From NCBI GenBank assembly GCA_914767715.1, contig OU612073.1:9982001-10046000 (forward strand): DNA of 64,000 nt, read 5' to 3'. Of the stretch, positions 38,401 to 50,494 are shown piece by piece. Positions within the stretch are counted from its first letter, which is position 1; the number at the start of each line of letters is the position of its first letter. Origin of the DNA: Membranipora membranacea (lineage: Eukaryota > Bryozoa > Gymnolaemata > Cheilostomatida > Membraniporidae). The notes under the pieces are model-generated. The model was not told the DNA's origin and did no database searches. It saw only the letters and a list, made by a program, of their open reading frames with translations. A program made the position numbers and the translations under genes.

Positions 38401-40170
38401 AAGCCATGGGTCAGTCTACTATTGTCGGCCTCAGTTTGTGAAAATGAATCAGAATGCACGGAATAGAAGGCTCTAAGCCCAAAAAGACAGGCATAATGAA
38501 GCTTACAGATTTTTTAAGGTGGGTATGACTTAACATAAGTAATAACTATTATGTATTATGGAATTGAAAAGTAAAATCGTTCATAGATACCGTGTCTTCT
38601 AAAATTTTTAAAATATTATACCAATGGGCTAGCCCTCCAGACCTCTGTTGAACCTCCCTCATTGATTAGCTAGACAAAGCAGAAGTTCATTTCAAACTAT
38701 TGATACACCACTGTAAAGAGTCAGTTATTCCAACCTCTGTCAGATTAAAAGAGAACTAACTAACCGCTAATCGCCCTCCAACCGCCCACCCCCTTCCATT
38801 AACCGCTAACCACTACGCCCTAATCTACAGAAATAACTTTCTGATAACCTCTAGCAGAGTGGGACATGACAGGGGTTTCGTTAGGGCAAGTGAGTCCAAT
38901 TGGAAGACAAGATAATCAAGAGTTGAGTTGAGATGTTATTATGATTCAAAGAGCATCGCACACTGCAGATTTATTTATTTTAGTTTTTTAGATTTGGCAA
39001 TCTAAATCCTTTGAGGAAATCTTTTTTCATATTAAGTGTCAAAACTAAAGAAAATGTACAAAAAAGAGAAAAATGTATAATAGTGAAAGAAGATCTGCAA
39101 TATGGGCATACATATTAAATGGTAAACCTTGTTAGGATGTGAATGCTGGCCCTAAGTTAAGTTTAACACTGTATACCATGCAAAGCCAGCTGTGCTGTCG
39201 AAGTTTGACGTGACATATCATACCTTGCCCCACAAAGTCGCAATAAAATTTAATGATTGTTCCCATTGACGATTGAGCAAATTGTTGAGACATAGTTTGA
39301 ATTATTCATAGTTGAATCGATAATCTCTATATTATGTCTAGTGAATACTTGGTTCGTTCTATAAACACTTAGCAGCACAACCACAAAAAAACTCATTTAT
39401 TTTGAATGTCATCTGACATGCATCTACTATCTACTATCTCCATAGTATTCAATAATTTAAAAAGGCTTCTGTCGATCGAGTGATGCCCTATTAAAACTTG
39501 GTATTATGAGCGCGCAATACAATTTTTAGAGAAGATATGACACCTATTGTTTTCTGTGTATTTAGCCGAGCGGTCATGTCTCACTTTGTTTTTCTACAGT
39601 GCCCCAGCAGCCAAACCACTTAACTAAAAGCAATTCGGTTACAGTAGGGTAAAAACCAGGTCTCATGACAGCGGGAAAAGCAAATAACATCTTACTAAGC
39701 TCTTAGATGCAAAAGTTGGATGGGTTGTATGGTCACTTTGAATCATAAGGTAACTATTCTGAATATCTGATGTTAACCTATACCATAATAGGAGTGCTCA
39801 TTATATATGTTACAGTATGTTTGATTTTTCAGCACAGATTTGTCAACCAAATAGTCATGTTATACAGTTACTTAAGGAGACAGTCATTCATCAACTTCCC
39901 ACTATGAAGCCTGGTAGCTTCAAACAGTATGCATATGTTCGAATGAGAGCTGATCAAATTAGGTCATGACTCGTCAAAACTCTTTTGGGGATACTAATTC
40001 TTCATTATCTACATGCAACAAATTTTGGCAACAATATATCACATATATATATACTCTTTAAGAAAAGAGCAGGGACTGAGCTGGTTACCCAGCCCCCACG
40101 TACTAAGACGTGAATGACTTAAAAAAGGCATAAATTTAAGGTATCATCACATCATCACACATCATTATCT
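35456..40170. other. Gene-poor, AT-rich stretch with local duplications
   Basis: No exon of a known family was found on either strand. A motif, (A/C)GCTTAGAAATCAT(T/C)GTTCTA, with its flanks occurs at about 37565-37620 and again at about 37830-37880. This indicates a tandem duplication with a period of about 265 bp. Another pair, TAGCCGAG(C/T)GGTC-type sequence followed by CAGCAGCCAAA, occurs near 37995-38110 and 39565-39615. The open frame at 36913-37158 resembles nothing I know. Confidence 0.5.
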
Positions 40171-40401
40171 TGCTGTTTATGACAAAACAGAGGGTGGGCT
40201 GCCCCTGAAGAGGAACGCAAGTTGCCCGAAGTCCTCATACTGAGAGTGTGATACATCCTAGAGAACTAGAATGCATCCTAGAAGTGAGGCCATGGTGGAC
40301 CTCCTAATCATAAGTGTGCATCAAGCTGCCAGAAACTGAAACAGGCACTAATCAGCCATTGCCATGACGCTTTGATCTTAGCCAATAGGCCGAGAAGCGA
40401 T
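40171..40401 (-). mobile_element. snRNA-headed SINE, copy B (best-preserved U2 head)
   Basis: Read on the minus strand it starts ATCGCTTCTCGGCCTATTGG then CTAAGATCAAAG. This equals the U2 snRNA 5' end except for one substitution and one inserted A. The body then follows copy A at 13129-13365 (GATTAGGAGGTCC, GGATGCATTCTAG, GGGGCAGCCCA). The 3' end again forms CTGTTT-loop-AAACAG and has no poly(A). ATCATTA flanks both sides (about 40161 and 40400), a possible short target-site duplication. A second copy abuts it at 40413. Confidence 0.85.
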
Positions 40402-40412
40402 CATTACATCGC

Positions 40413-40650
40413 CCTGTTTATGACAAAACAGAGGGTGGGCTGCCCCTAAAGAGGGACACAAGTTGCCCGGAGTCCTCGTACTGAGAGTGTGATACATCCT
40501 AGTAACTAGAATGCATCCTAGAGGTGAGGCCATGGTGGACCTCCTAATCGTAAGTGTGCAGCAAGCTGTCAGAAACTGAAACAGGCACTAATCAGCCATT
40601 GGCCATGACACTTTGATCTTAGCCAATAGGCCAATAGGCCGCTATGCGAC
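40413..40650 (-). mobile_element. snRNA-headed SINE, copy C, head-to-tail with copy B
   Basis: The body is nearly identical to copy B over about 200 bases, including the 3' hairpin. The head has decayed: the minus strand reads GTCGCATAGCGGCCTATTGG with an extra CCTATTGG duplication before CTAAGATCAAAGTGTC. Only about 12 bases separate the two copies, and they are in the same orientation, so either one inserted beside the other or the pair arose by tandem duplication. Confidence 0.82.
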
Positions 40651-42030
40651 ATCAAAATATTAGACTTTGACAACAAACCATAAAATATTGCACGTACTGT
40701 TCACATGGGTGGACATAGCCAGTGCTGGTTGTTTCCATAAATCCAGTGAATCCATTAAGGCCTCCCCTGTATGTATCATGTATGGTATGGCTTGATAAAA
40801 TTATGCCTTTTCACTCATTTATGTTGCTACACATTATTATTGATACTGCTATAAAGAAAGTGAGTTGTGTTTATTGTCGGTTGAGGGAGACAAAACCAAA
40901 TACCTTGTTGTGAAAGAAATGATGTTCCAGTTAGAAGATTTAATTTATTTGTTGTATAAAGGAGGCAAATTATTGTTTATGATGTAATGGATAGCAATTC
41001 TTTCGGTGCTATTGACAAATCTTTAGACTGACAGTGTAAATTGCCCCTTGTGAAAATGAAGCTCTGGACAGTCTAGAGACAATAATGTGAATGTTCACCC
41101 GGGGACCTTTATCCAGAGACATAAAGACACATATTTCACAAAAAATCAGGGCAAAATACAAACCAAAAACATTATGTAAACATTTGTTGGACATGATGTG
41201 ATGACACTATCGAAACTATTGTCTGCATCTCTTTAGAGTCAAACTCCACCATTAAGTTGTAGGCTCGCAAAATCCAAATTTTGGCACTGAGAGAAATCCA
41301 GTGGTAACAGGAGACAGGATTGACATCATCAAACCAGAAGGTCTTTTATAAAGAAATTCATCAGTGATTACAAAGAGTGTTATAATGAGGATTGCCCCAT
41401 CTATCGATTGAAAAGTGTTTTTTTTCCGCTTGCAAAAACAGTATTAATGGATGAATCAAGCAGACACATTTTAGCAATATTGCATTATTATAGCTCAATC
41501 AATATTTCCCCAGTATTCTGAAGCTGGCTTCATATGTGTCATCATTATTAGAAATTATATTTTACATATTTTCCTTTGTGTCATATCAACAGGCCAACTC
41601 AAGATGATTTTAATGTTTCACAATCAAACTATTAAATAATATGAATTTTATTTTCCAATAAAGTCACCTGGACATATATCTATGATACAATGACAATAAA
41701 AAAATCAAAGTGAATTTAAAAAAGAATTTTCACAATAATCACCAATGAGTAAAATCATCCAATAGATGGTGCAATAAAAGGAAAAAATATTCATCACGCA
41801 ATGCAATTAAGCTCAGCCAAAAGAAAAAAAAAAATTTTTCAAAATACATTTTATCATTTGGGTTGACGATTCAATGTTTTGTGAACAGATATTCTATGTT
41901 AATTTATGTGCTGAATAACAACATAAAAAATCCAATAATGGCCTATAATTTTTAGATGGGTGAATTCTTGATATGATATCTCATATTGATGGCCAACTAC
42001 CCCACTTCGATCAGCAATTCAAAAGAACAA

Positions 42031-43193
42031 TCAATTTTGACATGGAAAAATTCTAAAAACCAATTTCAACGTCTCTCTGTATTGTTTGTTCATGATGCCA
42101 TAGATGATAACATTCAAAATAGCATATGCATCATCGTGTAAAAGCCTGGCTGTTTTCTTAACCGCCTTTGGCAACTCATGATTCCTTCGTATAATGTACA
42201 GGGGAATGAGGCAGAGCAGCGAGATAACACCAATTATCATTATGTAGATGACAGCTAGTACTAACCCACGATCTCTGGGTTGGCCAGCTGATAGGTTGCC
42301 AACTTTCCTCATGGATATAAGTTCTCTCAATGTCAAAGGTATGGTAAAGAGCATGACAAGAAGTGCTGGGAGCAGCTGAGCTTCATACTCGATAAAGACT
42401 TTCTCAACCAAGGATGTCTCTTCATGTCTCCTTCTTACTTTTCTGTCATCACTTCCACCACCATCTGGTTTGATGGTGTTGTTTCTGTCACTGATTCCTC
42501 CTCTGTCAAATATCCCTCCTTTTTCTACCTCACCTCCTTGTCCTCCCCCACCACCTCCTCTTCCACCACCACGTCCTCCTGGGCCTCCTCCTTCACCACC
42601 GCCTCCTCCTCCCGGACCTGGTGGACCTCCTCTTCCACCACCACCTCCCAGACCTCCTCTTCCCCCTACACCTTCTCCTCCTGTGCTGGGTCATTAGATC
42701 TCATACCTATCTCTTTGGTCACAATGAGACCATAACACAGGGCATGCAGACAGACAGCCAAAACCAGCACAATCTTACCTACGTTTAACACAACTAAATT
42801 GGTTGGATGCTTAAAAGGGTAGCATAACGCCATGTAGCGCTCGAAGCAGCCTAGAGCAGTGATGTAGTAGCGCATATGTGTACTACTGCGAAGGCAGGTA
42901 ATCCAGAGCGACTCGACATACAGTTCTTTCGACATATAACGTTCATAAAGTCCACTATCCTCAACAGTTTTCAATGCACTGAAGTATATGTCAGTCAAGG
43001 CCATAGCTACTAAAACTTTTCCGCTAGGTCTAGACCAGAGACCAGGCATCTTCAACAACAAACCTGTGTGCAGTATATTTGCCACCATCACGAAGCCATG
43101 CCAGACTGCTGGGATGATGGTCCAACCAAATGTAGATGGCATAATCAAGTCTGTGAATGAGTTCTTCTCCAAATTTCTTATCAGTGTTATCAA
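42031..43193 (-). CDS. Single-exon rhodopsin-class 7TM receptor with Gly-rich loop and a frame break
   Basis: Predicted G-protein-coupled receptor in two pieces. The first piece, 43193 to 42666, gives TM1-TM4: VLVAMALTDIYFSALK is TM2, and TM3 ends GCFERYMALCYPF, with ERY for DRY and the usual hydrophobic ICL2. The second piece, in another frame from about 42690 to 42031, gives a loop of about 85 residues. It starts with almost pure Gly (GGRGGLGGGGGRGG), then acidic and basic residues. TM5 (LLPALLVMLFTIPLTL), TM6 and TM7 follow (AILNVIIYGIMNKQYRETLKLVF, with NVIIY for NPxxY). The loop sits where extracellular loop 2 should be. The first frame reaches a stop at 42666, inside the GGA-repeat tract, so an indel there or an unusual splice is required. 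It lacks introns otherwise, unlike its neighbours. Similar in style to FMRFamide-type receptors; ligand unknown. It may be a recent pseudogene or an assembly error. Confidence 0.75.
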
Positions 43194-43314
43194 ATGATGA
43201 TGGGATCATTCCTAGTGTCTTTATATACTATGGGCAAGTAATTGCTAATGATGTAAAATACTAATTATTAGAATAATAAATGAACACCATCAACATGTTT
43301 ATAAGGTTAAGTTG

Positions 43315-43684
43315 TGGCTACACACGCCGTATTTTCCACAGGATTGGGGCATCTGTAGCTCTGCCAGATGCATAGGATAGCTAGGTTAGCTCTGCCAGAT
43401 GCCTCAGATGGGCTAACCAACTTGTTGGTTCTATCCTTAGCCGTAGCCATAGTACGGCCAGCTATTCCTTTGTTATTTGTGAAAGAGGCGGGGCTTAATT
43501 AAATTACTAAATAGTGATTGGTTTAATTCATTCAAGTTGAACAATAGGAAGGCAAAGCAGACCCAAATTGTATTCTTATTGAAAGGAATAGGCCTATTAA
43601 TTGGCGTGTGTCGCACCCTGCCCAATCCGTAGCCTTACTAATAAAAGTTTCCCAATCCTATGGATAGTACGGCGTGTGTAGCCA
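43315..43684. mobile_element. MITE family 4, TIR TGGCTACACACGCCGTA
   Basis: The left end TGGCTACACACGCCGTA is an exact inverted match to the right end TACGGCGTGTGTAGCCA. A further inner pair is CAGGATTGGG/CCCAATCCTA. The interior of about 330 bp contains short inverted motifs (AGCTCTGCCAGATGC twice) and no gene. No convincing target-site duplication was seen. It lies about 120 bases from the start of the single-exon receptor, in its presumed promoter region. Confidence 0.8.
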
Positions 43685-43901
43685 GAGCTTTAATCTTTCA
43701 TTTGAATTTACAGTTATACCAATAAGAGATTGCTTCAAAACAAATGCGATTCATATATAGATATGATAGAGCTCAATTCAGATCACTCTCTAAATAACTC
43801 CTCACACAAAAATCAACTCACACAGAATAGCCATTGTACATGTCACAGTACCTTGTACCTTGCCGATACCAGAAGTCAAATCCGCTACATGACACCAATG
43901 G

Positions 43902-44029
43902 TCATTTTGCCAAACAAAGACATTTTGCCAATCCCATTTTGCCAAACACACTTTGCCAAAGACATATTGCCAATCTCTTTTTGCCAAATGTATTTTGCCA
44001 ATCACATTTCGACAACCCCGATTGCCAAT
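43902..44029. repeat. Degenerate minisatellite, unit about 14 bp (ATTTTGCCAANNNN)
   Basis: The core TTTTGCCAA recurs about nine times at intervals of 11-18 bases with varying spacers (CAAAGAC, TCCC, ACACAC, AGACA, TCTC, TGT, TCAC). The last units are mutated (TTTCGACAA, ATTGCCAA). It is not an exon: the frames conflict and the spacing is irregular. Confidence 0.75.
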
Positions 44030-44793
44030 TAAGGTGTACATATATTTCCTCCCAAAATTAAGACTTCATGATGATGGTAAGGAATGGATTCCCAGTAAAC
44101 TGTAGGGCTGGGACAATTCTGACTGGTTTTGAGCAAGCACATTTGGCATTCATTGAGTGTTACCATTATCATGGCGCTGGTTTCACTATCCTTATCCCCT
44201 TTTGCTGTGACCATTACCGATATCAGCACCCGTGTTTTAATCAAAAACATTCAGATTCCAGGCATGCTCTAGACAGTCGACCGCAAATCTGGGTTTTTCA
44301 TTGCTATTATCAAAAATGTAATTTCAGATGGTTAACCATATAGTTTGGTATTACAAACCATATCTATTCAGGAAAAGACGTTGAATGTTTATTGCGCTAT
44401 TCGTTCAAACATTAATTAAGAACTTATTGAAATCATTATATGTTGCACACAGTGACATAATATATTTAGTCAATGGTTTCACATCGGATGCCAGAGGAAA
44501 GGAAAATCTTTCCTTTCACATCCATCCTTGACTGTTTCCCGTCAGTCGATGCAACTCTTGCTCAGATTGATGGCTCAAAGGGATGCAACTCAAATTTCAT
44601 TTGACCTAGGTATACTTCCAATCTGAGATTGTCTTGTCTTATGACTATGAGGGGGACTGAGATAGAAGGGAATAAATCAGTTGAAATACAGGCGTTTTAT
44701 GGCACCCATTGATTCAGAGGCCCCGGACAAATTTGATTTAGCATATATTGGTAGTAAATCTGTCCGAAAATTTTATAAAGTCAGCCAGATCCA

Positions 44794-45370
44794 TCACCTT
44801 AATGCAAATTGTGTTTTAGGGTTTCGATATGAATCTATTTTGAGTGTTTTCTCTCTGATTTTTGAGTAATTTGGGCAGTCAAAAATAAAGTGAATATTTG
44901 TATCTGATACCGCACCACATTTAGGACAGGATGACTCGTCAGCGATGTTCATTTGGTTTAAGTGTTCTCTGAATGCACCATGACCTGTGATAGTGTTTAC
45001 AACATATGACGGAAGTGGCTTTCTGAGTTGCAACAGGGGTTTCGATAATTGACCCTTGATATGTCTAGTAATGGTTTTGTTTTTGAACATTTCTTTGAGT
45101 TGAACCACTCATCTTCAAAAGAGCTGATAGCTTGTTGTTTGATCATTTGTTTTATGACTGTTTGAGCAATAGGGGGTGAGGGTTCAGCTCATCAGAATGC
45201 TCATTACCATCAATCCCAGAGTGCGCAGGGACCCAGATAAGAGTGATGAAGTTACTCTTCACAAGGGTATTTAAGTTGTGTATGCATTCGTGTTTGGTTT
45301 TCGTTCTAACTTCAGGGTTTTGAAGGGACTGGAGTGAAGAGAGACTGTCTGTAATTATAGCTATTTTTCT
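44794..45370 (-). mobile_element. Decayed LINE fragment: RNase H domain and C-terminal Cys/His motif (I/R1/Jockey type)
   Basis: Minus-strand reading from 45370 down gives KIAIITDSLSSLQSL, then LIWVPAHSGIDGNEHSDEL, the RNase H core with TDS and the WVPAHxGxxGNExAD pattern. In a different frame from 45108 come TITGHGAFREHLNQM, then CPKCGAVSDTNIHFIFDCP, the typical C-terminal CCHC end. Frameshifts separate the parts and the reverse transcriptase is absent. RNase H is found in the I, R1 and related clades of non-LTR elements, so this is a different LINE from the CR1/L2-like one at 33 kb. Confidence 0.82.
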
Positions 45371-45399
45371 ATTCCTGGAACCAACCTGAGATATTTATA

Positions 45400-46210
45400 T
45401 TGATTGTGGGTGCTAACTCCTCATTTCAGTCAACACTAAGTTAACCTTATCACTCAATGATTGTATCTTATGTTCATTCGTACATTCATGAATTATTTGG
45501 GCCATAAAAGATTATATTCAATTGCTGATCTTATTGAACATGTTCGTATGGCAAAAGTCAGTAGTGATAGTCATTAATTCCTGGATTTCTTTTCCGTAGT
45601 TAGATACTCTAATCAGTACCCACATCTTTAAGCTTTCAGTCAACAACTCTCATTATTATCATAAGTGATCAATTTCCTCATTTTCACATGTCTTGTTTGC
45701 TATATAATGTTTTGGCCTGACAGTTACGGCAAAACCCTGCCAAACCGTCATTTTTAAACAAATTTTGATAAAATTGTCTGAAATTATAAGCTGACAGTCG
45801 CCGAATTGATGAGCTGACACTCACAATCTATGCACTGATCTTTGACAGGACCAGCATCAGGAAAAGAGCAAAGTACAAGATAAAATCTACAAGGAAGATG
45901 TCTGAATCAGTGGTGGATGTAAATTAATGCAAGGGGATAAGCGGCTGTCGTACAGTTTGTTACTCAAGGTGAGAAATGCATTGCTATTCTCTCAAATTCA
46001 TTCAAAGTTCTGTGTATATTACAAATATTAATTTTGAGATATAAGAGCAGGATGCACTTGACCTGTTTTTAGGTGGTTCTTTTAAAGTGGGCAGCTCATG
46101 CCTCATTTGCCACTGCCTGCTTGCATAGTGTTAGAACATACATTTATAGATGAGTTTCAAATCAACTCCTAACAGTTGATCTCCATCTGGTGGATATCAC
46201 ACAAGCAGTC
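45400..46210. other. Intergenic, upstream of the Cys-rich secreted protein gene
   Basis: No further LINE protein or other gene was recognised. It is AT-rich, with no clear TATA box close to the predicted start at 46211. Confidence 0.4.
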
Positions 46211-48622
46211 ATGGCTTATTTTAAGGTTGCTATTGTCTTTGTTTTAATACAACTGACTCTGTGTGAATATCCAGAAAACACCGAGATTACTGCAAATATT
46301 GCGGAGGGAGAAAGAGTCATTGCTGAGTATGAAGCCTTATTGGCAGACGAAAATGTTGGAGACATGGCAAAGGTTAGAATTTGTGTGGGCAAGTCAACGG
46401 TTGTCTCTTTATGACATTTTTTTCATAACACATATTAGATATGTTATGTTATGTTATGTATATGTCATGTTTTGTATAAATATCTTGTGATTTATTTTGA
46501 TAATATGTTGTTCAATAGTTAGACAAGAAATGTGAGATTGGTTGAATGCACCTTTCCTTCTCAAATGTGCTGACCAATAAAAGTACAAAACTTTTCACAT
46601 TTTTTGCAGTTAACCTCGGTGATAAAGGTGGCCGCTCTGATGAATGAGGCACAGAGTGTTGAGCTCCACTTGGCAGGAAATCTTCAGCTGGAAGCTAGCA
46701 GTGTTTCGAGCAGTGATTGGTACGTACCAAATAATACAGAGTTTTTACATTAGTAGCAAACGTGAAGGGTTTGTTGAAGTCATGCCCTCTGCATTTGCAT
46801 TGCATTGCATTACCTTACATAACATTACATTACATTACATAACATAACATTACATTACATTACAATACATTTCATTACATTACACTACACAACATTGTAT
46901 TGTATTGCATTACATTACATTTTATTGCATTGTATTTGTATTGCAGTGTATTGCATTGTATTTGCATTTCATTTGCATGCACGCAATTCTGTTTTAAGAC
47001 AACATCGAGTTACTCTATAGGAGCTTCTCTTGTCACCTAAAACTCTGCGCATCTCAAAATTTTAAACTAGTAGGCTGGGGCAGGTTTAAAGTTAAAGGGC
47101 ACAACTAGTGATTCAATTGTAAACAAAAGTTTTGTTTTCTTCTATAGAATATTGTTTATTGAGTCATTCCCCAACACATTGATTGACACCAGATTGAAAA
47201 TAAAAAAACTCTTTCACCAAAAGACTCATTTATATCTACTATTGACAGGAAATGTGAACTAAAATGTTGTAAAGTAAGAGCTGAAGCACTGGAGACAGGA
47301 ACACACATTGTTAGGCAGTGCACAAGGTATAAATCGTACAGCTGGAATGATTGGTGTGGTCCCGGTACTTTTGGACGCTGTACCTTTTATGGCAAGATAG
47401 CAGAGTAAGTATAATACATTGATCGTGAGAGTTTTGTAAGAGAATTATCACTTCCCAATATCACCCTCATACCCAAAACAACCCCTTTGCTCTGATATTC
47501 GAAACTCTAGTCATCACTATGTTCGAAAACAACTCGAGAATAAAAAAGAGTGGCCGTTTCAAGCTAGCTTAAACTGATTTTCATCGACTAAGTTGGTAGT
47601 TTATAGAAATTAATGAGGTAGATTAACGCTAGATGGTCTAAAACTTAAACCGTGGTAATTCTGAAGTCAGAAGTCTGAAGCAATAATAAGTACGCACAAA
47701 TGTTTGCATACATTTTCATTATAAAAAAATGTAGGTTGAAGGTCCAAAGAAATATTGATTTCATGAGGTTACATTCAAAATTGCATAAACTACTTTTACT
47801 GTGATATTTAAGTGACCTACCATCTTGTATTTGTACCAAGATGGATAATTTTGACGATTAAAATGTCAATGCACTTAGTGCATCTTACAGTTTCCCCTCA
47901 TGCAAGCTTTATTATATACATTTAAAAAATAATTTAGTAACTTTGTGCTTCATTTCACATTAAAAGATAACAAATCTTACTGCAAACAATCATCTATATA
48001 TTCTCGACACCATTGTTGCTTAACTCAGGCTGTATAGGATGCCAAAAACCGCCTGCCACTTATCTGGCCTTCCTTTTCATTGTACATAGTCAAATTAATA
48101 AATATCTATATGAATATACTTATATTTATATGAATATAATTTTATTTTATGAATTTATTTATGTGAATATATTTACATGAATGTACTCATATTTAAATGA
48201 ATATTTGTATATTTTAAGTCCTACCCATGATTCAAATTATCTTTTTTAGGACTTATGAGTGTTACAAGACTAGTGTCATATACAAGCTGGTGCCGAAGCC
48301 TTGTCCAGAAGGTCGCAGCACATGCTGTGTCGGACATGTGTGGTATAAATTGTGCTGTATAAGTATGTATTTATTATTTCTTTAAGTCTTATTGCATTTA
48401 ATTTAACATCATCATCGTCAGATCAATTTCTACGGGATCGCATAAAACTTTTGATAAAAATGATCTTTGATTTGTTATGGTATTTGAGGTCTGAGGAACG
48501 TTATGCGGTGCATGGTCAGATGTTATGAAGTTGCTACCTGCAATTAATATTAATGACTATGCATTTGTTTTCTAGGTATAGCAGAGCTGAGGCGGATCAT
48601 AGATGAAGCATACGGGAATTAA
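46211..48622 (+). CDS. Small secreted cysteine-rich protein, family unknown
   Basis: Exons 46211-46372, 46610-46719, 47249-47404, 48250-48362 and 48576-48622 join in frame to 195 residues with GT-AG introns. The start at 46211 is chosen because MAYFKVAIVFVLIQLTLC is a clean signal peptide; an in-frame ATG at 46190 would only lengthen the leader. The mature part begins with an acidic, helix-like region (EYPENTEITANIAEGERV, EAQSVELHLAGNLQLE) of about 75 residues. A disulfide-rich region follows with CELKCCKVR, QCTRYKSYSWNDWCGPGTFGRC, YECYKTS, PCPEGRSTCCVG and KLCC. The CC pairs and the WCGPG turn suggest a compact fold of six or so disulfides. I do not recognise the family. The short basic-acidic tail ends IIDEAYGN. 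Role unknown; extracellular by prediction. Confidence 0.78.
46796..46985. repeat. ATTAC/ATTGC microsatellite in an intron
   Basis: Imperfect tandem CATTA/CATAA/CATTG pentamers run for about 190 bases within intron 2 of the Cys-rich protein gene. Simple repeat with interspersed TTTGCATTGCATT units. Confidence 0.85.
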
Positions 48623-50494
48623 GTGGAGTTGAATGTTTCCATCTTGACCAGATAAGGCTGAAACTGTAAATCCATGAAAGTGAATTCCAAAACTTATGTA
48701 TTTGCTTAGTTCAAACTTCAAGCAAGATAATAAACAAATATACAAAGATAATAAACAAACAAACATCCATTTTAGATCTTCCAGATTATATTTCTCGTCA
48801 ATTACGCATAAACATCTTTGTGCCTTTATTTCTTTTCTTTCCAACAAATGAATACTATCCAAAATAAATTTAATATAAAAGACTAAAGTTCATACATACA
48901 TATATATATATATATATAAGATAAATTAACATTTACATATTTTTAGAAATCTGTAGTATGATCAAGAACTGTGTGTATAATTATCACAGTATACAAGGTC
49001 TTGTGACTGGTAGGTGGCGGATATTTGAGATTATCCCTAGGGCTATGGTGGGGGTAGTTTTAATGCTGATGTTGCCGACATCAATGCTGTTTAATTTTGA
49101 TGCATTGTGCTCTGACCTGCCTGCAAATTGAAAGCAACAATGGTGCCAAATATGGCTGCCACGTCCGTAGATCACCATAGTTTCTCTATCCTGTGAGTTT
49201 ATACACTGTTCAATTTTTCTAATACAAGCTATCAATTATTGCCCAAAGCTGGCAAAACACAGTAACTGACAAAACTTCACTGCTTTGTATGAATATTAAT
49301 ATCATAGGAAAGTTTCTGATAACTTATAGCAATCCGCTACTTTTTCACCCATTACCTATCCAGCCTTTATCCGTGTATTTATTAGCTCAGCTTGCAGACA
49401 AAGTAGCTTGATAATCTCTGTGGAGTTGTGGCATATTTTAGGAGAAAATGACATTGTTCATGTGAAGGTATGGATGTCTTGTGACTTGATTCAAGTTCAA
49501 GTTGCACAATCAACTAGTATTCTATTTCAATCAACCATTTGTTCTGTCACTGCATGAACATCATTCACGAAGTGATTGTAGATCGACAATAAAAGTATAT
49601 ATATGTATATATATAATGAGATAGAGTAAGGAGTATATGGGATATTTGTTGAGCCTCTCTATTTTTGCTTAGAAACTCAACCAGGGACTTATCAGCCACT
49701 CGTCTGCCCTCAGCAAGTTGGCTAGTGAGCAGGCAAATAGTAATAAAATCTCTAATAGAACAAAAATAGTTATTCAGTCTCCCCATGTCCTAGTTTTCCC
49801 AATAGCCTGGTTTGAGCGCGGTTTTACCCAAAGCTCGGTTTTCCTGATAGCTTGGGTTTCCCCATAGACTGGTTTTTCCAATGGTATTGTTTTCCCAATG
49901 AAGGAAGTTTGACATGTACCAGATTCTACTGGTACTCTAAACTAACTAGACAACCTCGTTTTCATGGTAGTCATTTGCATGAGTGTTTCAAATTTGGTAA
50001 TAAAACACAGACAATCCATGCGTTACATTATCTGACCAATCACAAAAAAGCAGTAACAACAATGTGGGCGGTGACTAAGCCGCGCTGCACTGCCTCATGT
50101 ACAGCGTAGTCATGTTGCAAAACAACTCCATACATGAGCTACTGTATAATCCTTTGCTTTCTCATCATGATCAATTCAGACCGGCCTGTCACTGTATGCT
50201 AGACATGTTAGGTGTGTGTGTGCGTGAAGTTACTGGCGTTAAGGTCGGATTATACAGTATTTTATCTCTGAATTTTGGCATCAGTTTACTATTAAAGTAT
50301 ACTATTCTGAAAGCTGCTCATACACATGCTTAAGCTCCTAAAAAGGATTTCAATTTTTGGACGTGAATTCAGTGGTCATGCCTATCTAACCTTGGCACTG
50401 AAAGGGAACTATGCTACAGTAATAATAGATCGGAAGAATCATATGACCAGTCTTTGAAGAGAAAGCGAGGAGGATAGTCCTATTAAATAGCACC
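48623..50494. other. Intergenic between the Cys-rich gene and the first WAP gene
   Basis: Contains an (AT)n tract at about 48896-48918 and a degenerate tandem repeat at 49791-49903. Polyadenylation-type hexamers after the Cys-rich gene lie near 48729 and 48750 (AATAAA). No gene recognised. Confidence 0.45.
49791..49903. repeat. Degenerate minisatellite, unit about 17 bp (GGTTTTCCCAATAGCCT)
   Basis: TAGTTTTCCCAATAGCCT, GGTTTTACCCAAAGCTC, GGTTTTCCTGATAGCTT, GGGTTTCCCCATAGACT, GGTTTTTCCAATGGTA and TTGTTTTCCCAATGAAGG follow one another, one after a short interruption. It lies about 600 bases upstream of the first WAP gene. Confidence 0.7.

Noticed and set aside
42424-42735. Pro-rich or Ser/Thr-rich plus-strand coding frames
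   Set aside because: These are antisense shadows of the glycine-rich loop of the minus-strand receptor.
43902-44029. A CRISPR-like array
   Set aside because: The units are 9-base cores with irregular short spacers in an animal genome; it is a decayed minisatellite.
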